A stretch of 47,898 bases of DNA from Labilithrix sp. (GTDB lineage Bacteria > Myxococcota > Polyangia > Polyangiales > Polyangiaceae), in contig JAQBQL010000108.1 in assembly GCA_028287035.1 (NCBI GenBank), forward strand, positions 1-47,898, written 5' to 3'. Positions within the stretch are counted from its first letter, which is position 1, and the number at the start of each line of letters is the position of its first letter. The notes beneath the pieces are model-generated. The model was not told the origin of the DNA. It searched no databases and was given only the letters and a program-made list of their open reading frames with translations. This document shows, piece after piece, positions 1 through 10,642 of this stretch. The position numbers and the translations under genes are program-made.

Positions 1-2
1 AT

Positions 3-1103
3 CTGTCCCGTTCCTGGGCCGGCAAAAAAGTCCCGATGTCCGACGTCTACGAGGCGTACATCGACAGCAAGCTCGACATCCCCGCGGACAAGTGGGAGGC
101 GCTGTTCGACTCGCGCAACGAGACGATGTCGTTCCGCATCACCGGGTCCCACCTCAAGTGGGCGGTGACGAACTTCTTCCCCGAGGTCCTGATCCACTCG
201 AAGAAGCAGGACAAGCGGATCGTCGGCGACAACTACAACCGCGGCAACGACTTCTACAACTGGTTCCTCGGCGAGGCGATGGTCTACACGTCGGCCTGGT
301 TCCAGACGCCCGAGACCACGCTCGAGCAGGCGCAGTACGACAAGATCGATCACTGCTGCGACAAGCTCCTCCTCAAGCCGGGCGAGACCCTTCTCGACAT
401 CGGCTGCGGCTGGGGCACCTTCGTGGCGCGCGCCGCGAAGGAGCGCGGGGTCAAGAGCCTCGGCGTGTGCCTCGCGGAGGAGCAGGTCGCGTACGGCCTC
501 GACCGCATCAAGGCGTACGGCGTGGCGGACACCGCCAAGGTCGAAGTCCGCGACTACCGCAACGTCACCGGCAAGTTCGACAAGATCGTCTCCCTCGAGA
601 TGGTCGAGCACGTCGGCATCAAGAACCTCGGCACCTACTTCGACAAGGTGCACTCGCTCCTCGCCGACGAGGGCCAGTTCGTCCTCCAGTGGACGGGCAT
701 CCGCAACCTGTACAACCCGCAGAACCCGCTGACGGCGCTCTCGCTCAAGCCCGAGGACCTCATCTGGGCCCTCTTCATGGCGCGCTACATCTTCCCGGGC
801 GCCGACGCCTCGCTGCCGCTCTCCGGCATGCTGCGCGCGGCCGAGAACGCGGGCTTCGAGGTCACCGACGTCGAGTCGATGAGCTACCACTACATCCACA
901 CGCTCCGCGCGTGGCGTGACCTGTGGGCCTCGAACAAGGAGCAGGTCGTCAAGGCGTACGGCGAGCGCTGGTACCGCCTCTGGTTCTTCTTCCTGCACTG
1001 GTCGTCGCTCATGGGCGAGCAGGGCACGGGCTTCACCTACCAGGTGACGATGCACAAGAACCACGACAAGTTCAACCGCATGTACTCGACCCGCAAGGTC
1101 TGA
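3..1103 (+). CDS. Cyclopropane-fatty-acyl-phospholipid synthase family methyltransferase (5' end cut by window)
   Basis: SAM-dependent lipid methyltransferase of the CFAS/fatty-acid or sphingolipid C-methyltransferase type, expected to add a methylene or methyl group to acyl chains at the inner membrane. The SAM-binding motif LLDIGCGWGTF and the downstream acidic/aromatic pattern EMVEHVG are both present, and the C-terminal half has the aromatic-rich sequence of this family. The frame stays open to the left window edge. An internal ATG at 36 would give 355 residues, but the residues before it (WAGKKVPM) look like real protein, so the true start is probably upstream of the window. A good terminator hairpin follows the stop. 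The exact lipid substrate cannot be told from the sequence. Confidence 0.85.
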   Translation: MSRSWAGKKVPMSDVYEAYIDSKLDIPADKWEALFDSRNETMSFRITGSHLKWAVTNFFPEVLIHSKKQDKRIVGDNYNRGNDFYNWFLGEAMVYTSAWFQTPETTLEQAQYDKIDHCCDKLLLKPGETLLDIGCGWGTFVARAAKERGVKSLGVCLAEEQVAYGLDRIKAYGVADTAKVEVRDYRNVTGKFDKIVSLEMVEHVGIKNLGTYFDKVHSLLADEGQFVLQWTGIRNLYNPQNPLTALSLKPEDLIWALFMARYIFPGADASLPLSGMLRAAENAGFEVTDVESMSYHYIHTLRAWRDLWASNKEQVVKAYGERWYRLWFFFLHWSSLMGEQGTGFTYQVTMHKNHDKFNRMYSTRKV

Positions 1104-1132
1104 CGCAGCCCGGCAACTGCTGGTCACGAGAG

Positions 1133-1165
1133 AGGGCGCTCCCTGCGAGGGGGGCGCCCTTTCGT
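1133..1165 (+). terminator. Rho-independent terminator-like hairpin after the CFAS-type gene
   Basis: An 11-bp stem (AGGGCGCTCCC at 1133-1143 with GGGGGCGCCCT at 1150-1160, one G-U pair) closes a 6-nt loop and runs into a short T stretch. It starts 30 bp after the stop at 1103. The T tract is short, as is common in GC-rich genomes. Confidence 0.65.
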
Positions 1166-1316
1166 GCGTTTGGGCCTGTGTCCTTACGCTACGTGCTGCG
1201 CGATGATCCCGGTCGCCGGCGTTGCCATGCGCGGTGCTTTCACGGACAAAACCGCCTTGGTCCGGCCCGTGCTTATCCGTTGTCGGATTCATGGGAATGT
1301 TGCAGCAGGACCTCTC

Positions 1317-2879
1317 GTGAGCGCGGACGCGTGCTCGCCCGAGATGCTCGCCGCGGTGCCGGCAGCGGTCCTGGTGCTCGACGCGTCCCTGCTCATCGAG
1401 AGCGCCAACCCCCATGCGGAAGGGCTCCTCGCCAACGGCCGCGGCCTCGTGGGCCGTGCGTTCTCGGACGGCACGGGCCTCTCGCCGTCCCTCGCCGCCG
1501 CGCTCGGGGACGTCCTCCGCACCGGACGCAGCTTCACCGTCCCGGGTTACGCGCTCGCGGGGACCGGTGAGCCCGTCTTCCTCGATCTGACCTTCCGCCG
1601 TCTCGCGGGTGCCGGTGGGCCGCGCCTGCTCGTCTTCGGCATCGACGTGACCGCGCGCGTCACGGCCGTGACCGCACAGTCGGCCGCCCTCGCCGAGCTT
1701 CGGGACGCCAATCTGCGGCTCGCCGAGAACAGCCGCCTCAAGAGCGAGTTCGTCGCCAACATGAGCCACGAGCTGCGGACGCCGCTCAACGCGATCCTCG
1801 GCTTCACCCAGCTGCTCACGATGGAGCCGGCGGCGGAGCCGACCACCGCGCGACAGAAGGACTTCCTCGATCGCATCCTGCGCAATGGCAAGAACCTCCT
1901 GTCGCTCGTCGACGGCGTGCTCGACGTGGCGCGGATCGAGGCCGGCATGCGCACGATCTACCCGGAGCACTTCGATCTCGTCGCGTCGCTCCAGGAGGCG
2001 TTCGGCTCGCTCGAGGCGCTCGCGCACCACAAGAAGCTCTCGTACCGGATGAAGGTGGTGGGCACCTTCCCGCCGGTCTTCACGGACCGCGGGCGGCTCC
2101 ACCAGATCGTCATCAATCTCCTGTCCAACGCGCTCAAGTTCACGCGTGAGGGCGGGGTCTCCCTGGTCGTCACGCGCGAGGACGGACGCGCCGTCATCGA
2201 CGTCGAGGACACCGGCATCGGCATCGAGCCGGAGAACGTCGTCGCCATCTTCGATCGCTTCCGCCAGGTGGACGGCTCGACCACCCGGAACGCCGGCGGC
2301 ATCGGGCTCGGCCTCACCATCGCCAAGGATCTCTCGCGGCTCCTCGGCGCCGAGCTCGAGGTGCAGTCGGCGCTCGGTCAGGGCTCACGCTTCCGCCTCA
2401 CGCTCCCGCTCGACGGCCCCGCGGAGCTCGGACCGCCCAGCGAGCGCGGCGAGGAGGAGGGGCCGCCCTCCCTCGGCGCTGCGAGCGAGGTGCCGCGACC
2501 GGTCGTGCTCGTCATCGAGGACCACCCCGACAGCGCCGTCCTCATGCGCGAGACGCTCGAGGGCGCAGGCTTCCGCGCTCGCGTGGCGGAGAACGGCGTC
2601 GCGGGCCTGAGGCTGGCGCGCAGCATCCGGCCCGCCGCGATCACCCTCGACATCATGATGCCGCACATGGACGGCTGGCGCGTGCTCCAGGCGCTCCGCG
2701 ACGACGAGCACACGGCGGCGATCCCGATCATCGTCTGCTCGGTCGTCGATCACCGGGTCATGGGATATCGCCTCGGCGCGTCGGGATACCTGACGAAGCC
2801 CGTCGAGCCGACCGCGCTGCTCGCGGCGCTCGCGAAGGTCGCTCCGAGCGGCGAGCGCGCAGGTGCACCGCGTGGCTGA
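1317..2879 (+). CDS. PAS-type hybrid sensor histidine kinase with C-terminal receiver
   Basis: Cytosolic hybrid kinase. An N-terminal PAS-like domain (about residues 8-115) is followed by HisKA with the H-box NMSHELRTPLN (phospho-His about 151), an HATPase domain (about 255-375, with DTGIGI and GGIGLGLTIAK), and a receiver (about 395-515) with the phospho-Asp in TLDIMMPHMDGW. No transmembrane segment is seen, so it probably senses an internal signal. I chose GTG 1317 because GCAGGA lies 6 bp upstream. The frame also contains an ATG at 1164, which would add 51 residues that look non-coding and overlap the terminator region. The stop overlaps the following single-domain response regulator, so the two are probably co-translated and form a phosphorelay. 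Confidence 0.85.
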   Translation: MSADACSPEMLAAVPAAVLVLDASLLIESANPHAEGLLANGRGLVGRAFSDGTGLSPSLAAALGDVLRTGRSFTVPGYALAGTGEPVFLDLTFRRLAGAGGPRLLVFGIDVTARVTAVTAQSAALAELRDANLRLAENSRLKSEFVANMSHELRTPLNAILGFTQLLTMEPAAEPTTARQKDFLDRILRNGKNLLSLVDGVLDVARIEAGMRTIYPEHFDLVASLQEAFGSLEALAHHKKLSYRMKVVGTFPPVFTDRGRLHQIVINLLSNALKFTREGGVSLVVTREDGRAVIDVEDTGIGIEPENVVAIFDRFRQVDGSTTRNAGGIGLGLTIAKDLSRLLGAELEVQSALGQGSRFRLTLPLDGPAELGPPSERGEEEGPPSLGAASEVPRPVVLVIEDHPDSAVLMRETLEGAGFRARVAENGVAGLRLARSIRPAAITLDIMMPHMDGWRVLQALRDDEHTAAIPIIVCSVVDHRVMGYRLGASGYLTKPVEPTALLAALAKVAPSGERAGAPRG

Positions 2880-3255
2880 CATCCTGGTCATCGAGGACGA
2901 GCCCGACAACATCGATCTGCTCCGCATGCTGCTCGAATCGGGCGGCCATTCCGTCACCGCCGCGACGACGGGCGAGGAGGGCCTGTCGCTCGCGGAGCGC
3001 GAGACGTTCGGGCTCCTGCTGGTCGACCTCGGGCTGCCCGGCGAGTTCGACGGCGTCGAGGCGGTTCGCCGCCTGCGCGCCTTGCCGGCGTATGCCGACG
3101 TTCCGATCATCGTCGTGACCGCCTTCACGCAGCCCACCCTCCACGAGGAGGCGAGGCTGGCGGGTTGCGATCGGATCGTGCTGAAGCCGCTCGAGGATCT
3201 CCGGTCGTTCCTCGCCCTCGTGAGCTCCTGCGATCGCAGCCCCCGGCTACCCTGA
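2872..3255 (+). CDS. Single-domain response regulator (CheY-like receiver)
   Basis: A 127-residue stand-alone receiver with the acidic pair (IEDEPD), phospho-Asp about 52 in LLLVDLGLPG, the conserved Thr in VVTAF and the Lys in LKPLED. There is no output domain, so it should pass phosphate on or act by protein contact. It overlaps the 3' end of the hybrid kinase gene by 8 nt, which makes that kinase its likely partner. GTG 2872 has AGG at a good spacing; GTG 2863 is an alternative that adds three residues. Its 3' end overlaps the convergent MFS gene by 9 bp. Confidence 0.82.
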   Translation: MADILVIEDEPDNIDLLRMLLESGGHSVTAATTGEEGLSLAERETFGLLLVDLGLPGEFDGVEAVRRLRALPAYADVPIIVVTAFTQPTLHEEARLAGCDRIVLKPLEDLRSFLALVSSCDRSPRLP

Positions 3256-4485
3256 GCGTACCGCTCGCGCGCGGTCGATCCGGTAGCTCACCGCGAAGAC
3301 GACGAGCCCGCCGAGGGCCATGCCGACGCCCGCCCAGCCCGTCGAGCTCCAGCCGTATCCCGCGCTGATCGTCAGCCCACCGAGCCACGCGCCGAGCGCG
3401 TTGCCCAGGTTGAACGCCGAGTGGTTCAGGGACGCGGCGAGCGTCTGCGCGTCGGCGGCCACGTCCATGAGGCGCGTCTGCAGCGCCGGACCGAGCGCGA
3501 AGCCGCCGCCGATCGCGAAGGTGGCGATCGGCGCCGCCCACGCGCTCCGGGCAGCGTGAACGTAGATCGCGAGCGCGGCCATGTTCCAGAGCAGCGACAG
3601 CACGATGGTGCGCGCGAGGGCGCGGTCGGCGAAGTGACTGCCCACCAGGTTGCCGACGAACATCCCGGCGCCGGTCGCGGCGAGCACGAAGGGCACCATG
3701 GACTCGCGCATCCCGGCGAGCTCGGTCATCGTCGGGGCGAGATACGTGTAGACGGCAAACAAACCGCCGAAGCCGATCGAGCCGACGCCGAGCGTGAGCC
3801 ACACCTGGACGCGCCGGAGCGCGCCCAGCTCGCGGAGCGGGCTCGCTCCCTCCGCGGCCCTGGTCTTCGGGGCGTGGACGAGCGTGAGCACGAACGACGC
3901 CGCGGCGATGCCGCCGATCGCGGTGTACGCGGTGCGCCAGCTCGCGAGATGCCCGACGCTCGTCGCGAGCGGCGAGCCCACGATGCACGCCACGGTCAGG
4001 CCGGACATCACGCGGCCCACCGCCCTGGCGCGGCCGGCGCGTCCCGCCATCTCGGCGACGAGGAGCGCGGCGACGCCGAAGAACGTGCCGTGCGGGACGC
4101 CGGTGAGAAAGCGCAGGACGAGGAGCGCGCCGTACGAGGGAGCGAGCGCGCTCGCGAAGTTGCCGAGCGCGAACATCCCCATGAGCGCGAGCAGCAGCTG
4201 GTGGCGTGGCACCCGCGCGGAGAGCACCGCGAGCACCGGAGCCCCGATCACGACGCCCAGCGCGTAGCTGCTGATGAGGTGTCCCGCCTGCGGGATCGAG
4301 ACGCCGAGCTCGTTCGCCACCTGCGGGAGCAGGCCCATGATCGAGAACTCGCCCGTGCCGATCGCGAAGCCGCCGAGGGCGAGGGCGAGCTCCGTCCACG
4401 CCGCCTGACGCCGCGGGACGGGAGGGACGCCGCTGGTTCCGGGCACGGGGAGCGCGAGGTCGGGGCCCATGATGCAGGGCGTCAT
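3247..4485 (-). CDS. MFS transporter, DHA1-type efflux (AraJ/sugar-efflux-like)
   Basis: Inner-membrane major facilitator protein of 412 residues with about 12 predicted hydrophobic segments. Near the N-terminus are the motifs GGFAIGTGEFSIMGLLPQVA and VVIGAPVLAVLSARVPR, which are typical of the DHA1 drug/arabinose efflux branch (AraJ, YdhP and relatives). The family exports sugars or small toxic molecules using the proton gradient; the substrate here is unknown. The start may be ATG 4485 or the in-frame ATG 15 bp downstream. The gene is monocistronic as far as can be seen, convergent with the response regulator and divergent from the small membrane protein gene at 4583. Confidence 0.85.
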   Translation of the reverse strand: MTPCIMGPDLALPVPGTSGVPPVPRRQAAWTELALALGGFAIGTGEFSIMGLLPQVANELGVSIPQAGHLISSYALGVVIGAPVLAVLSARVPRHQLLLALMGMFALGNFASALAPSYGALLVLRFLTGVPHGTFFGVAALLVAEMAGRAGRARAVGRVMSGLTVACIVGSPLATSVGHLASWRTAYTAIGGIAAASFVLTLVHAPKTRAAEGASPLRELGALRRVQVWLTLGVGSIGFGGLFAVYTYLAPTMTELAGMRESMVPFVLAATGAGMFVGNLVGSHFADRALARTIVLSLLWNMAALAIYVHAARSAWAAPIATFAIGGGFALGPALQTRLMDVAADAQTLAASLNHSAFNLGNALGAWLGGLTISAGYGWSSTGWAGVGMALGGLVVFAVSYRIDRARAVRSG

Positions 4486-4582
4486 CCGTTAGCGCCGGCG
4501 AGCGTCGATCGCAAGCGAACCGCTCGGCGGCCCAGCAGCTTTCCCGTGCGGACGCTGCGTTCCTCTGGCAAGGATCGCCGCG

Positions 4583-4756
4583 ATGCCCCGCGCGGACGCC
4601 ACCGTGATCGTCGCCGGCATCGCGATGCTCCTCCTGCTGACCCCGCTCCGCCGCTTGCTGGGCGCGCCTGGCATGCCGTTCTGGACGCTCTTCGCGGTCT
4701 GGTCGCTCGTGGTCGCCGGGGCGTTCTGGGCCAACCGCGCGGCCCGGAAGCGCTGA
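4583..4756 (+). CDS. Small membrane protein (57 aa) preceding the symporter-kinase
   Basis: A 57-residue protein beginning MPRADATVIVAGIAMLLLLT with two hydrophobic segments separated by a short basic stretch (PLRRLLG), a Trp-containing second helix (FWTLFAVWSLVVAGAFW) and a basic C-terminus (RAARKR). AAGGA lies 8 bp before the ATG, a strong ribosome site. It ends 10 bp before the GTG of the symporter-histidine kinase gene, so the two should be co-transcribed. Small two-helix proteins often accompany Na+/solute symporter (SSS) proteins, and a role as its accessory subunit is inferred from position only. I do not recognise a named family with certainty. Confidence 0.75.
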   Translation: MPRADATVIVAGIAMLLLLTPLRRLLGAPGMPFWTLFAVWSLVVAGAFWANRAARKR

Positions 4757-4766
4757 GGCGAAGCAC

Positions 4767-7648
4767 GTGGTCGTCTCGCGCGCGCTGCTGCTCTCGATCG
4801 GCGCTCTCTATCTCGCGATGCTGGTCGGCGTCGCGTGGCTGTCCGAACGATCGCGCCGGCTCCACGCGCTCGCGCGCCATCCTGCGATCCACGCGCTCTC
4901 GCTGGGCGTCTTCGCCTCGGCGTGGACGTATTACGGGAGCTTCGGCTTCACGGTCCGGCACGGGCTCGTGTTCCTGTCGGTGTACCTCGGGCCGACGCTC
5001 GTGGCGGTGCTGCTCCCGATCATCGGGCGTCCTCTCGACACGCTGCTCCGGCGCGAGCGGCTCGGATCGCTCGCCGACCTCTTCGCGTTCCGCTATCGCA
5101 GCCGCGCCATCGGGCTCGTCGTCGTGCTGGCGCTCGTCGTCTCGAGCTTGCCGTACCTCGCCCAGCAGATCCGCGCGCTGACCGAGTCGGTGGTGGTGCT
5201 GACGGGCGGACAGAGCGAGCACATCGTCTCCATCGGCTACTGCGTCTTCGTGGCGGCCTTCGCGTGCCTCTTCGGAATGCGGCGGACCGGAGACCCGAGC
5301 TCCGGCCTCTTCGTCGCGCTCGCGCTCGAGTCGCTCGTGAAGGTGCTCGCGCTGCTCGTGGTGGGCGTCGTCGCCGTCACCCACGTGTTCGGTGATCTCC
5401 CGGGCCTTGCCCGCTGGCTCGCCGCTCATCCCGAGGCGGAGCGCGCGCTCACCGCGCCGGTGCGCGAGGACGAGGGCTTCACGTCGCTCCTCCTCCTCTC
5501 CGCCGCCGCCGGCCTGCTGCTGCCGCGCCAGTTCTACCTGCTCTTCCATCCCGAGACGGGGCCGCGCGCGTTCCGCACCGAGGCGTGGCTCTTCCCGGCG
5601 ATGCTCCTCGCGCTGACGCTGCCGACCGTGCCGATCCTTCTCGCGGCGAAGGCGGCGGGCATCGGCGGGCCCGTCGACTTCACGAGCCTCCACGTGGTGT
5701 CCCGCTTCGGCTCGCCCTGGATGGTGCTGCTCGCGTTCGTCGGCGGGCTGTCCGCCTCGAGCGCGATGATCCTCGTGACGGTGCTCTCGGTGGCCGAGCT
5801 CGTGGTCAGCCACCTCGTGCTCCCGGCGCAGCTGCAGGCGGAGCGCATCCTGAGCGAGGAGCGCGTCGCGTGGCTACGCCGCGGCGTCGCGGTGCTCGTG
5901 GTGCTCGCGGGCTGGCTCGCCTACCTGTTCGCCTCGCGCGGGCCGCTCGTGGAGTCGGCGATCCCCTCGTTCATCGCGGTCGCGCAGTTCGTCCCGGGGC
6001 TCGTGGGAGCGCTCGCCTGGAAGCGGGCGACGCGTCTCGGCACGCTGCTCGGCCTGTCGGCAGGGCTCGTCGTGTGGTTCGTCTGCGCGCAGCTCCCGGC
6101 CTCGATCGGTCCCGACTTCGTGGTGCGGCGGCTGCTCGCCGCGATGTGGAGCGGCGACGACGACTGGACGCTCCCCGCGGTGCTCGCGACGAGCATCAAC
6201 GCGGTGCTCTTCATCGCGGTCAGCCTCGCGTTCCCGGCGCACGACGACGAGCGCGAGGCGGCGGTGCGATGCGTCGACGGCGCGGGGCCGCCCGATGCTG
6301 CCGCCTCCGTCGACGTCGTCCCCCATGCGTCGCTCGAGGCCGAGCTCGCGAGCGTGCTCGGCGAGGACGAGGCGCACGACGTGGTGGTCCGCGCGCTCGC
6401 CGCCTCCGCGACGCCCGGCGCCGACCTCACGCGGCCCCACGAGCTCGCCCGGCTCCGTCAGGCCGTGCAGCGCGAGCTGTCGGCGCGGCTCGGCCCCGTG
6501 GTCGCGCGCATCGTCGTCGACGAACGGCTCCGTCGCGAGGCCGCGCAGCTCGCGCTCGCCGACCGTCTCATCGAGATCGAAGGGCGCTCGCACGAGCGCG
6601 TGAGCAGGGGCATCGATCTCCTCCACGGCGTCGTGCGCGCGGTGCTCGAGGCGCTGCCGCTCGGCGTCGCCGCGCTCGGTCCGGACGGCGCGATCGTGCT
6701 CTGGAATACCGCCATGGAACGGCTCACCGGGCAGGGGAAGCACGCGGTCCGCGGGGCGAATGCCACCGATCTCCCGGCCCCGTGGGCGACGCTGCTCGAG
6801 GGCGGCGAGGGCGAGCACATCGTGCCGTCCGACCGCCTCACGAAGATCCTCGTGGTACGTCGCTCGGTGCTCGACGGCGCGGTGTGGGGCGAGCCCGGCG
6901 TGTTCGGCGAGGTGGTCGTCGTCGAGGACCTCACCGACCAGCGGTCGCTCGAGGCGCAGGTCGCGCACGGCCATCGCCTCGCCATGCTGGGTCGCTTTGC
7001 GGCCGGCGTCGCGCACGAGGTCGGCAATCCGCTCACCGCGATCGCCTTCCTCGCGCAGAACGTGGCGCGCGACGCCACCGGCGAGGTCCGCGATCGCGCG
7101 CGTGACATCGTCACGCAGACGCGGCGCATCGACGGCATCGTGCGCTCGCTCCTCAGCTACTCCCGCGAGGAAGGCGCCCCCTCGGTCCGCTCGCTCGCGG
7201 TGCGCGTGAGCCTCGACCGACTCGTCGCGGAGGCGCTCACGCTCGTGTCGCTCGACCGCACGACGCGTCGTGTCAAGGGCGAGAACCTCGTGCCGCCCGA
7301 CCTCACGCCGCTCGGGCGACCGCAGGCGCTCCTCCAGGTGTTCGTGAACCTGCTGACGAACGCGTTCGATGCCTCGCCGGAGGGCGGCCTCGTGCTGGTC
7401 GACGGATTCGTCGAGCGAGGGCAGGTGGTGGTACGAATCGTCGACAGTGGAGCCGGCATCGCGAGCGAGAACCTGGAGCGGGTGTTCGAGCCCTTCTTCA
7501 GCACCAAGGCCGAGGACGGCACGGGGCTCGGGCTCTCGCTCGTGAAGCGCATCGTCGACGAGCACGGCGGTTCGGTGCGCGTCGAGTCCCAGGTGGGCGT
7601 CGGCTCGGCCTTCATCGTCACGCTGCCGCTCGCCGAGGAGGCCGACGA

Positions 7649-7652
<4 letters not shown>
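4767..7652 (+). CDS. Sodium:solute symporter-like / PAS / sensor histidine kinase fusion (CbrA-like)
   Basis: A 961-residue kinase whose N-terminal half (about residues 1-480) is a multi-helix SSS-family transporter domain, including the family-typical SAWTYYGSFGF. A linker is followed by a PAS domain (about 630-740), HisKA (H-box AAGVAHEVGNPLTAI, phospho-His about 750) and an HATPase ending with GTGLGLSLVKRIVDEHGG. This architecture is that of CbrA-type sensors, which couple transport or substrate sensing to control of carbon and nitrogen use; histidine uptake by Pseudomonas CbrA is the known case. The substrate here is unknown. GTG 4767 is the start. The stop overlaps the ATG of the NtrC-type regulator (ATGA), and a 57-aa membrane protein gene lies just upstream, giving a three-gene operon. 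Confidence 0.88.
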
Positions 7653-8950
<1,298 letters not shown>

Positions 8951-9040
8951 GGCTCGCGGTCGCGCGAAGGCGCCTGCGCGCGTGGGCGCGTTTCGATTCG
9001 TAACGAGCGGATGTTCCCGAATCACCCACGGGCGCGTCGG

Positions 9041-9087
9041 GCGTCGTGACGCAATGCGCTGCAAGCGCGTGCTGCGCTGCGTCGTGA
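9041..9087. promoter_or_regulatory. Candidate upstream activator sites (direct and inverted repeats)
   Basis: GCGTCGTGA occurs at 9041-9049 and again at 9079-9087, 38 bp apart in direct orientation. Between and overlapping them, arms GACGCA (9048-9053) and TGCGTC (9078-9083) form an inverted pair, and TGCGCTGC is repeated. The cluster sits about 35-80 bp upstream of a sigma-54-like element, the usual zone for enhancer-binding protein sites. Binding by the adjacent NtrC-type regulator is inferred. Confidence 0.4.
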
Positions 9088-9120
9088 TCCCGCCGGCGCG
9101 AACGATTCGGCCGGGCGCCG

Positions 9121-9136
9121 TGGACGACGCGGTGCA
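9121..9136 (+). promoter_or_regulatory. Candidate sigma-54 (-24/-12) promoter for the MHS transporter-porin pair
   Basis: TGGACGACGCGGTGCA carries the essential GG and GC dinucleotides exactly 10 nt apart, with TGG at -24 and TGCA at -12, but the intervening -24 bases do not fit the consensus. It lies about 65 bp before the ATG at 9201 and immediately follows the gene for an NtrC-type activator. Such a short degenerate match can occur by chance in GC-rich DNA. Confidence 0.4.
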
Positions 9137-9200
9137 TGCACGATGCCAGGAGAGGAGAAGGCGGGGGCCACGGCACGGCGCGTGAACAGGTCACCGCATC

Positions 9201-10589
9201 ATGACCGACACCACCGCAGGCTCTCTCGACCCGAAGCCGCAGGTCGACCTCGCCGAGAAGGGAGCGGAGGACGTGCCGGTCACCGACGTCCGCCGCGTCA
9301 TCATCGCCTCGAGCGTCGGCACGCTGTTCGAGTGGTACGACTTCTATCTCTACGGCAGCCTCGCGGCGTTCTTCGGAGGCCTGTTCTTCCCGAAGGGCAA
9401 CGAGACGGCCTCGTTCCTCGCCAGCCTCGCCACGTTCGGCGCCGGCTTCGCGGTCCGCCCCTTCGGCGCGATCGTGTTCGGCGCCATCGGCGACCGGCTG
9501 GGCCGCAAGTACACCTTCCTCGTCACGATCATCATCATGGGCCTGTCGACCGCCCTCATCGGTCTCCTGCCCACGTTCGAGACGATCGGGTACGCAGCGC
9601 CCGTCATCCTCGTCACGTTGCGCCTCGCTCAGGGTCTCGCGCTCGGCGGCGAGTACGGCGGCGCCGCCACGTACGTCGCGGAGCATTCGCCGCCCGGACG
9701 TCGTGGGTATTACACGAGCTTCATCCAGACCACCGCGACGATCGGGTTCTTCCTCTCCCTCGGCGTCATCCTCGCGGCGCGTCTCGGCTTCGGTGACGTG
9801 ACCTTCAAGGCGTGGGGCTGGCGCGTCCCGTTCCTGCTGTCCTTCATCCTGCTCGCGGTCTCGGTCTACATCCGCTCGAAGCTGCACGAGTCGCCGGTCT
9901 TCGCGAAGATGAAGAAGCAGGGCTCGCTCTCGAAGAGCCCGCTGCGCGACACGTTCATGAATCCCGTGAACCTGAAGTACGTGCTCCTCGCGCTGTTCGG
10001 CGCGGCCGCCGGCCAGGGCGTCGTCTGGTACACCGGCCAGTTCTACGCGCTGTTCTTCCTGCAGCAGACGCTCAAGGTGAACTTCGTCGGCTCGTACATC
10101 GTGGTCGCGATCGCGCTCGCCATGGCGACGCCGTTCTTCGTCATCTTCGGCAACCTGTCCGACAAGATCGGCCGGAAGCCCGTGATGATGGCCGGCATGG
10201 CCCTCGCGGTCCTCACTTACTATCCGATCTACAAGGCGATGACGGCGTTCGGTAATCCCGAGCTCGCGGCCGTGGCTCCCAATCCCAACTACGTGGTGCT
10301 CACGCTCCTCGTGTTCGTGCAGGTGCTCTACGTCACGATGGTCTACGGGCCGATCGCGGCGTTCCTCGTCGAGCTCTTCCCGGCGAAGATTCGCTACACG
10401 TCGATGTCGTTCCCGTACCACATCGGCAATGGCGTTTTCGGCGGTTTCCTCCCGCTCGTTGCCGCCGCGCTGACCGCCGCTTACCACAACATCTACATCG
10501 GTCTCGCCTATCCGATCGGCGTCGCGCTCCTCACGCTGATCGTCGGGACCATCGCGCTGCCCAAGGCGCACGAGGAAGCGAACCTCTGA
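9201..10589 (+). CDS. MFS transporter of the metabolite:H+ symporter (MHS) family
   Basis: A 462-residue inner-membrane symporter of the MHS branch (ProP, KgtP, ShiA relatives). Diagnostic features are the N-terminal GTLFEWYDFYLYGSLAAFF, the loop 2-3 motif GDRLGRKY, the family segment LALGGEYGGAATYVAEHSPP and the second-half motif SDKIGRKPV. MHS proteins import carboxylates, osmolytes or related metabolites with protons. It follows the CbrAB-like pair after a 250-bp intergenic region holding a candidate sigma-54 promoter, and precedes a DcaP-like porin gene by 53 bp. Together these suggest regulated uptake of a carboxylate or similar anion. The substrate cannot be assigned from sequence. Confidence 0.88.
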   Translation: MTDTTAGSLDPKPQVDLAEKGAEDVPVTDVRRVIIASSVGTLFEWYDFYLYGSLAAFFGGLFFPKGNETASFLASLATFGAGFAVRPFGAIVFGAIGDRLGRKYTFLVTIIIMGLSTALIGLLPTFETIGYAAPVILVTLRLAQGLALGGEYGGAATYVAEHSPPGRRGYYTSFIQTTATIGFFLSLGVILAARLGFGDVTFKAWGWRVPFLLSFILLAVSVYIRSKLHESPVFAKMKKQGSLSKSPLRDTFMNPVNLKYVLLALFGAAAGQGVVWYTGQFYALFFLQQTLKVNFVGSYIVVAIALAMATPFFVIFGNLSDKIGRKPVMMAGMALAVLTYYPIYKAMTAFGNPELAAVAPNPNYVVLTLLVFVQVLYVTMVYGPIAAFLVELFPAKIRYTSMSFPYHIGNGVFGGFLPLVAAALTAAYHNIYIGLAYPIGVALLTLIVGTIALPKAHEEANL

Positions 10590-10642
10590 GGGTCGCCTCG
10601 CGCTGCCACGTCACTCCACGAACTCTGAACAAAGGAATCTTC

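Noticed and set aside
1164..1316. Longer hybrid kinase starting at ATG 1164
   Set aside because: The extra 51 residues have no domain character, overlap the terminator region of the previous gene and lack a ribosome site; GTG 1317 has a good one.
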